In this document: piece by piece, positions 61,473-64,000 of the stretch
Numbering within the stretch: the first letter of the stretch is position 1
Layout: the number at the start of each line of letters is the position of its first letter
Assembly (NCBI GenBank): GCA_963753185.1
Contig: CAVWBO010000007.1
Coordinates: 2,108,001 to 2,172,000, forward strand
From: SZUA-442 sp963753185
GTDB lineage: Bacteria; Actinomycetota; Acidimicrobiia; Spongiisociales; UBA5794
Direction of reading: 5' to 3'
Length of the DNA stretch: 64,000 nucleotides
Position numbers and translations under genes: made by a program
Notes under the pieces: generated by a model
Databases searched by the model: none
What the model saw: the letters and a program-made list of their open reading frames with translations, nothing else
What the model was told of the DNA's origin: nothing

Positions 61473-62594
61473 TCAGATGGCGTACCTCAACGTGGCGGCC
61501 ACTGATGACGACCCGTCCCGAAGCTCGTCCGCCCTCACCACGAGGACCTCTCCCCCGGCAAGGATCACCCGGCGTGCGATCTCGTCAGTCACGCCGTAGT
61601 TCGATACGTCGCCCGCGTCCTCGACGTGGATCCGGCCCTCATCATCGATGGATCCCGGCACGACGGCATCCATGTCGATCAGAAGGCTCTCGACGGCGCC
61701 GTATGTCGCCGCACGGGCGACTCGACCCAGGTCGGTCGACGCACGGTCTGCCCCGTTTCGGTCGTCGAACCGTCGGTGCCAGTCCTCGATTCGTCGATCG
61801 TGCAGCTCGTCGAGGATGGGGCGTGCCCGGGAGGCGAGCTCCGCCTCCGACAGCCGCTCGGGGTTCCCGTCGATGCGATGCGTCGCGATGTGCGGATACG
61901 AGCTGACCGAGCGGTAGATCTCGGCGATCCTCCGATCCGAGGCGAGGATCAGCGGGACAGAACCGCCCGACAACAGTCCTCGGATGGCAGCGTCGATCTG
62001 ACGGCTGTAGTGACGCAGCCGCACCCGCCCGGTCTCGCCACCCGTCGAACGGTCGCCACCGGTTCCGTCGACGAGCGCCCGCCCCCGTCCGGACGCGGCC
62101 GCGTCTTCTGGAAGGCCGGGGACCTCCACGGTGGTCGGCGGGAGGTCGGCAGGCACCTCGATCAGCCGTGCGGCGCCCTCCGAGAGCGCCAGTACGTAGC
62201 AGGCATCGAAGTAGTTCATCGTCCGCATCAGCGGCTTGAGGTGGAAGCGGTCCGAGACCTCCACGCTCGGCTCGAGACCAGTCGCGACGCGATACGTCCG
62301 CATCTCGTCCGGTGTCGCGAGGATCGCAAGACCGTGCGCCTGGTACCGCCAGAACTGGATGTCGTCGTGGAGGTCCTCGATCTCCTCCATCAGCGCCGCG
62401 ACGCGTCGCTTGTCGGCCCCTGCCGAGCGGAGCGCGCCCTCGGCGTCGCTCGCGAGGTTCTTGAGCTGGAGGCGCTCCGCTGCCGTCTCGGTGCTCACCG
62501 GCGTCGTCGGCAGGTAGATCGACACGGCAATGTCCGAGCGCCGCTCGGCTAGGGCAGTCAGCTCGGCGGGTGTCGGAATGTCGAGGTGCAGCAC
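61473..62594 (-). CDS. Bacterial archaeo-eukaryotic release factor-like protein (baeRF family)
   Basis: A 373-residue protein. It starts LDIPTPAELTALAERRSDIA then VSIYLPTTPVSTETAAERLQ and LKNLASDAE, the features of baeRF family 11. A middle segment has YVLALSEGAARLIEV, and later PLILASDRRIAEIYRSVSSY. The fold is related to eRF1/Pelota, and bacterial relatives are thought to act on ribosomes or peptidyl-tRNA under stress. A catalytic GGQ was not seen. The role here is unknown. Confidence 0.75.
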   Translation of the reverse strand: MLHLDIPTPAELTALAERRSDIAVSIYLPTTPVSTETAAERLQLKNLASDAEGALRSAGADKRRVAALMEEIEDLHDDIQFWRYQAHGLAILATPDEMRTYRVATGLEPSVEVSDRFHLKPLMRTMNYFDACYVLALSEGAARLIEVPADLPPTTVEVPGLPEDAAASGRGRALVDGTGGDRSTGGETGRVRLRHYSRQIDAAIRGLLSGGSVPLILASDRRIAEIYRSVSSYPHIATHRIDGNPERLSEAELASRARPILDELHDRRIEDWHRRFDDRNGADRASTDLGRVARAATYGAVESLLIDMDAVVPGSIDDEGRIHVEDAGDVSNYGVTDEIARRVILAGGEVLVVRADELRDGSSSVAATLRYAI

Positions 62595-62803
62595 ATGGCC
62601 TCCAGGAGATCGGCTTCCATGTCGAGGCTACCGACCTGCCGCACCACTGCCAGCACGCGGGTGATCGCTCGTGAGGTCTTCACTGCGGCCGAGGGATCCG
62701 AAGCCTCTCAACCCGATCGGGCCAAGGGAGCACCCGTGTTCTATCAGGCCACATTCTCGACGGGATCGGGCCACACTACCTGTGACACGGAGGTCAGAAC
62801 CGA

Positions 62804-63241
62804 ATGCGGCTCACAACCCCGGACTGTTGGGATCGGTTGACGAATGCGACGTTTGGCGTCCTGGGAACCGTCGATGCAGCGATCGGGGTCCATCTCGTCC
62901 CCGTCGTCTTCGCGGTCAGGGGCGAAACCCTTGCTGTTCCGATCGACAGGGTGAAACCGAAGGCCTCGCCACGTCTTCGCAGGATCACGAACCTCGAGCA
63001 AGACTCCAGGGCATCGTTCCTCGTCGATCACCGCTCGTCCGACTGGGCCGAGCTCTGGTGGGTGCGGGCAGACATGATCTTCATCGGTTCGGTCGATCCC
63101 GATGAATGGCTCCCCGATCTCGCCGAGCGATACCCGCTGTACACCTCGACGAGTTCGGTCGCAACGCTGATCACCTTCACGATCGATTCGCTTTCGGGTT
63201 GGCAGGCACTCGGTCCACCCGAGCCGGAAACGATCACGTGA
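62804..63241 (+). CDS. PPOX-class probably F420-dependent oxidoreductase (TIGR03668-like)
   Basis: A 145-residue flavin-reductase-like split-barrel protein. It has ATFGVLGTVDAAIGVHLVPV, VPIDRVKPKASPRLRRITNL and ASFLVDHRSSDWAELWWVRA, matching actinobacterial PPOX proteins that bind F420. A GGAGG lies about 9 nt upstream of the ATG. The substrate is unknown. In the same window, a cofC gene and an LLM protein support F420 use. The gap of about 210 nt before it shows nothing recognised. Confidence 0.83.
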   Translation: MRLTTPDCWDRLTNATFGVLGTVDAAIGVHLVPVVFAVRGETLAVPIDRVKPKASPRLRRITNLEQDSRASFLVDHRSSDWAELWWVRADMIFIGSVDPDEWLPDLAERYPLYTSTSSVATLITFTIDSLSGWQALGPPEPETIT

Positions 63242-63279
63242 TCACGCGGGAGGCACCCTCAACCAGAGGAAGGGAATGA

Positions 63280-63285
63280 TACAAT
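63280..63285 (+). promoter_or_regulatory. -10 element before the manganese riboswitch
   Basis: TACAAT at 63280-63285 ends 5-6 nt before the first base of the riboswitch helix, a good position for a -10. No clear -35 was found. Confidence 0.45.
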
Positions 63286-63287
63286 CT

Positions 63288-63385
63288 GCAGGGAAGGGGA
63301 GTATCCCCAACACCAGCGCAGTCGTCAGTACGGCCTCCGGGCCCGGCGCACTGGACCCCCTCCGGGGTGGGAGAGACCTTCACTG
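63288..63385 (+). promoter_or_regulatory. Candidate yybP-ykoY (manganese) riboswitch
   Basis: Family-typical pieces occur in the right order: GAAGGGGAGTA (63293-63303), GTCGTCAGTACG (63321-63332), CACTGG (63349-63354) and AGACCTTC (63374-63381). The first and last pieces pair (GAAGG with CCTTC) to form the closing helix. These match the Mn2+-sensing class known to control MntP, TerC and P-type ATPases. Here the next recognisable gene is a universal stress protein 250 nt downstream, which is atypical. Confidence 0.75.
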
Positions 63386-63410
63386 AGTAAGTGATGTTGT
63401 CAGAGCCTCC

Positions 63411-63587
63411 GGAGGTCGCAATGGACCTTTTCACTCGGCTGCAACGAGTGCCTTCGTTTGCACCAACGCCTCCTGTCCCTGACGCTGGCACGCGACGTCA
63501 CGGGACGAGTGTCGGGCCTCTGCCCGCTTCACACCTGATACGCCGAGGAACGGCGCCACCAGGGTCGCCAAGAGCCCCGTTGGCGAC
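63411..63587 (+). promoter_or_regulatory. Structured region between riboswitch and universal stress gene
   Basis: A palindromic ribosome-binding-like CCTCCGGAGG (63407-63416) precedes an ATG at 63421 whose frame (MDLFTRLQRVPS...) is not protein-like. Hairpins follow: CACTCG/CGAGTG (63432-63450), GTCCCTGACG with CGTCA-C-GGGAC (63475-63506), CGGGC/GCCCG (63513-63526), CGCCG/CGGCG (63541-63555) and GTCGCCAA/TTGGCGAC (63564-63587). This is most likely a long untranslated leader; a small peptide gene is possible. Confidence 0.45.
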
Positions 63588-63635
63588 ACCAAGACCACGC
63601 GTAGCGGATCGGTCGATCGAGGAAAGGACTGCGTC

Positions 63636-64000
63636 ATGGACAGGTTCAAGAACATCCTGGTTGCGGCGTCTCCTGGGCACCTGGAGCCCCTGACGCTCCG
63701 CTCCGCGATCGAACTTGCGAACGCCAATCAGGCCCGTCTCACTGTGCTCGACGTCGTCGCACCCTTGCCGGCATGGAGGAAAACGGTGAACGTCGATGGT
63801 CGTGTCGTCGACATCGAGGCCGCGTTGTTGCACGATCACGAGCAGCGACTCCGACATCTGGTCGACAACACTCGGGGTGGTGCGAGCGCAGAAGTGACGG
63901 TTGGAGTCGGCGAACCCTTCCTCGAGGTGATCCGGCGGGTGCTCTCGGAAGGGCACGATCTGGTCATGGTCGGCGAACCTGCAGCTGACGCCCCCGACGT
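63636..64000 (+). CDS. Universal stress protein (UspA family), cut by window end
   Basis: The first 121 residues of a Usp domain: FKNILVAASPGHLEPLTLRS, SAIELANANQARLTVLDVV, then GVGEPFLEVIRRVLSEGHDL followed by VMVGEPA. The layout matches the nucleotide-binding alpha/beta fold; the ATP-binding GxxGxxS-type loop would follow past the edge. GGAAAGG lies about 7-8 nt before the ATG. It is preceded by a manganese-riboswitch-like leader. Universal stress proteins respond to starvation and other stress, but the domain number is unknown. Confidence 0.85.
   Translation, partial: MDRFKNILVAASPGHLEPLTLRSAIELANANQARLTVLDVVAPLPAWRKTVNVDGRVVDIEAALLHDHEQRLRHLVDNTRGGASAEVTVGVGEPFLEVIRRVLSEGHDLVMVGEPAADAPD

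Noticed and set aside
62595..62803. Possible small gene between the baeRF-like and PPOX genes
   Set aside because: No start with a ribosome-binding site or recognisable product; nothing seen beyond ordinary intergenic sequence.
63391..63693. Small protein gene after the riboswitch (MDLFTRLQRVPS frame)
   Set aside because: It has a ribosome-binding-like sequence, but the translation is Pro/Arg-rich, overlaps the universal stress gene in another frame, and its DNA is full of hairpins. Kept only as a possibility.

Overview
The window is GC-rich DNA from an actinobacterium (Actinomycetota), and the gene content suggests Acidimicrobiia or a relative. The lineage call rests on a mycothiol S-conjugate amidase (Mca), a pair of AdnAB-like helicase-nucleases, an InhA-like enoyl-ACP reductase, a RamB-type regulator beside the glyoxylate shunt, F420 genes (CofC, a luciferase-like oxidoreductase, a PPOX-type protein) and a DUF222/HNH protein. 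No species can be named. No rRNA, tRNA, CRISPR array, transposase or phage gene was seen.

Layout. 1-7.8 kb: core genes (recG start, rpmB, a cold-shock-like protein, an Lrp-type sensor, ddl, a membrane histidine kinase, fabI, an RNA uracil methyltransferase, a PH/SHOCT membrane protein). 7.8-9.5 kb: two long non-coding blocks on either side of a small lipoprotein gene. 9.5-16.5 kb: a RecB-like nuclease followed by two UvrD-helicase/RecB-nuclease fusions with overlapping ends. 16.4-22.2 kb: dtd, a frameshifted DUF368 transporter, then a four-gene overlapping minus-strand operon (PQQ-type sugar dehydrogenase, ribokinase, nucleoside hydrolase, acyl-CoA racemase/CoA transferase). 22.2-26.7 kb: ramB divergent from aceB-aceA. 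26.7-35.4 kb: acyl-CoA oxidation genes (two acyl-CoA dehydrogenases, MaoC hydratase, thiolase, quinone oxidoreductase, three SDRs). 35.5-44.3 kb: secreted nuclease, frameshifted proline-catabolism aldehyde dehydrogenase, CheY-like receiver, lipid kinase, then a minus-strand run RecB-nuclease/Mca/GTPase/GTPase/MscS. 44.4-48.6 kb: tandem VanW-PASTA envelope proteins. 48.6-58.9 kb: pyruvate kinase, amino-acid ABC transporter parts, VOC protein, cofC, PIG-L deacetylase, saccharopine-dehydrogenase-like protein, sugar-ABC ATPase, SDR, cholesterol-oxidase-like GMC enzyme. 58.9-64 kb: Na+/H+ antiporter, DUF222/HNH, baeRF-type protein, F420/PPOX protein, and a manganese-riboswitch-like leader before a universal stress protein cut by the window end.

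The most unusual content is the pair of non-coding blocks at 7882-8271 and 8942-9432. Read on the minus strand, each is a string of nearly back-to-back hairpins. Most of the loops are C(UUCG)G or GNRA, the two most stable RNA tetraloop classes. The two copies share both ends, those ends can pair into a closing helix, and the terminal hairpin shows compensatory changes between copies. I read them as two members of a large structured RNA family that I cannot name. Other structured leaders lie before rpmB, before fabI (where the ribosome-binding site can be sequestered) and before the universal stress gene. Three otherwise intact genes carry one extra base in or next to a run of three C/G, which looks more like sequence error than decay.
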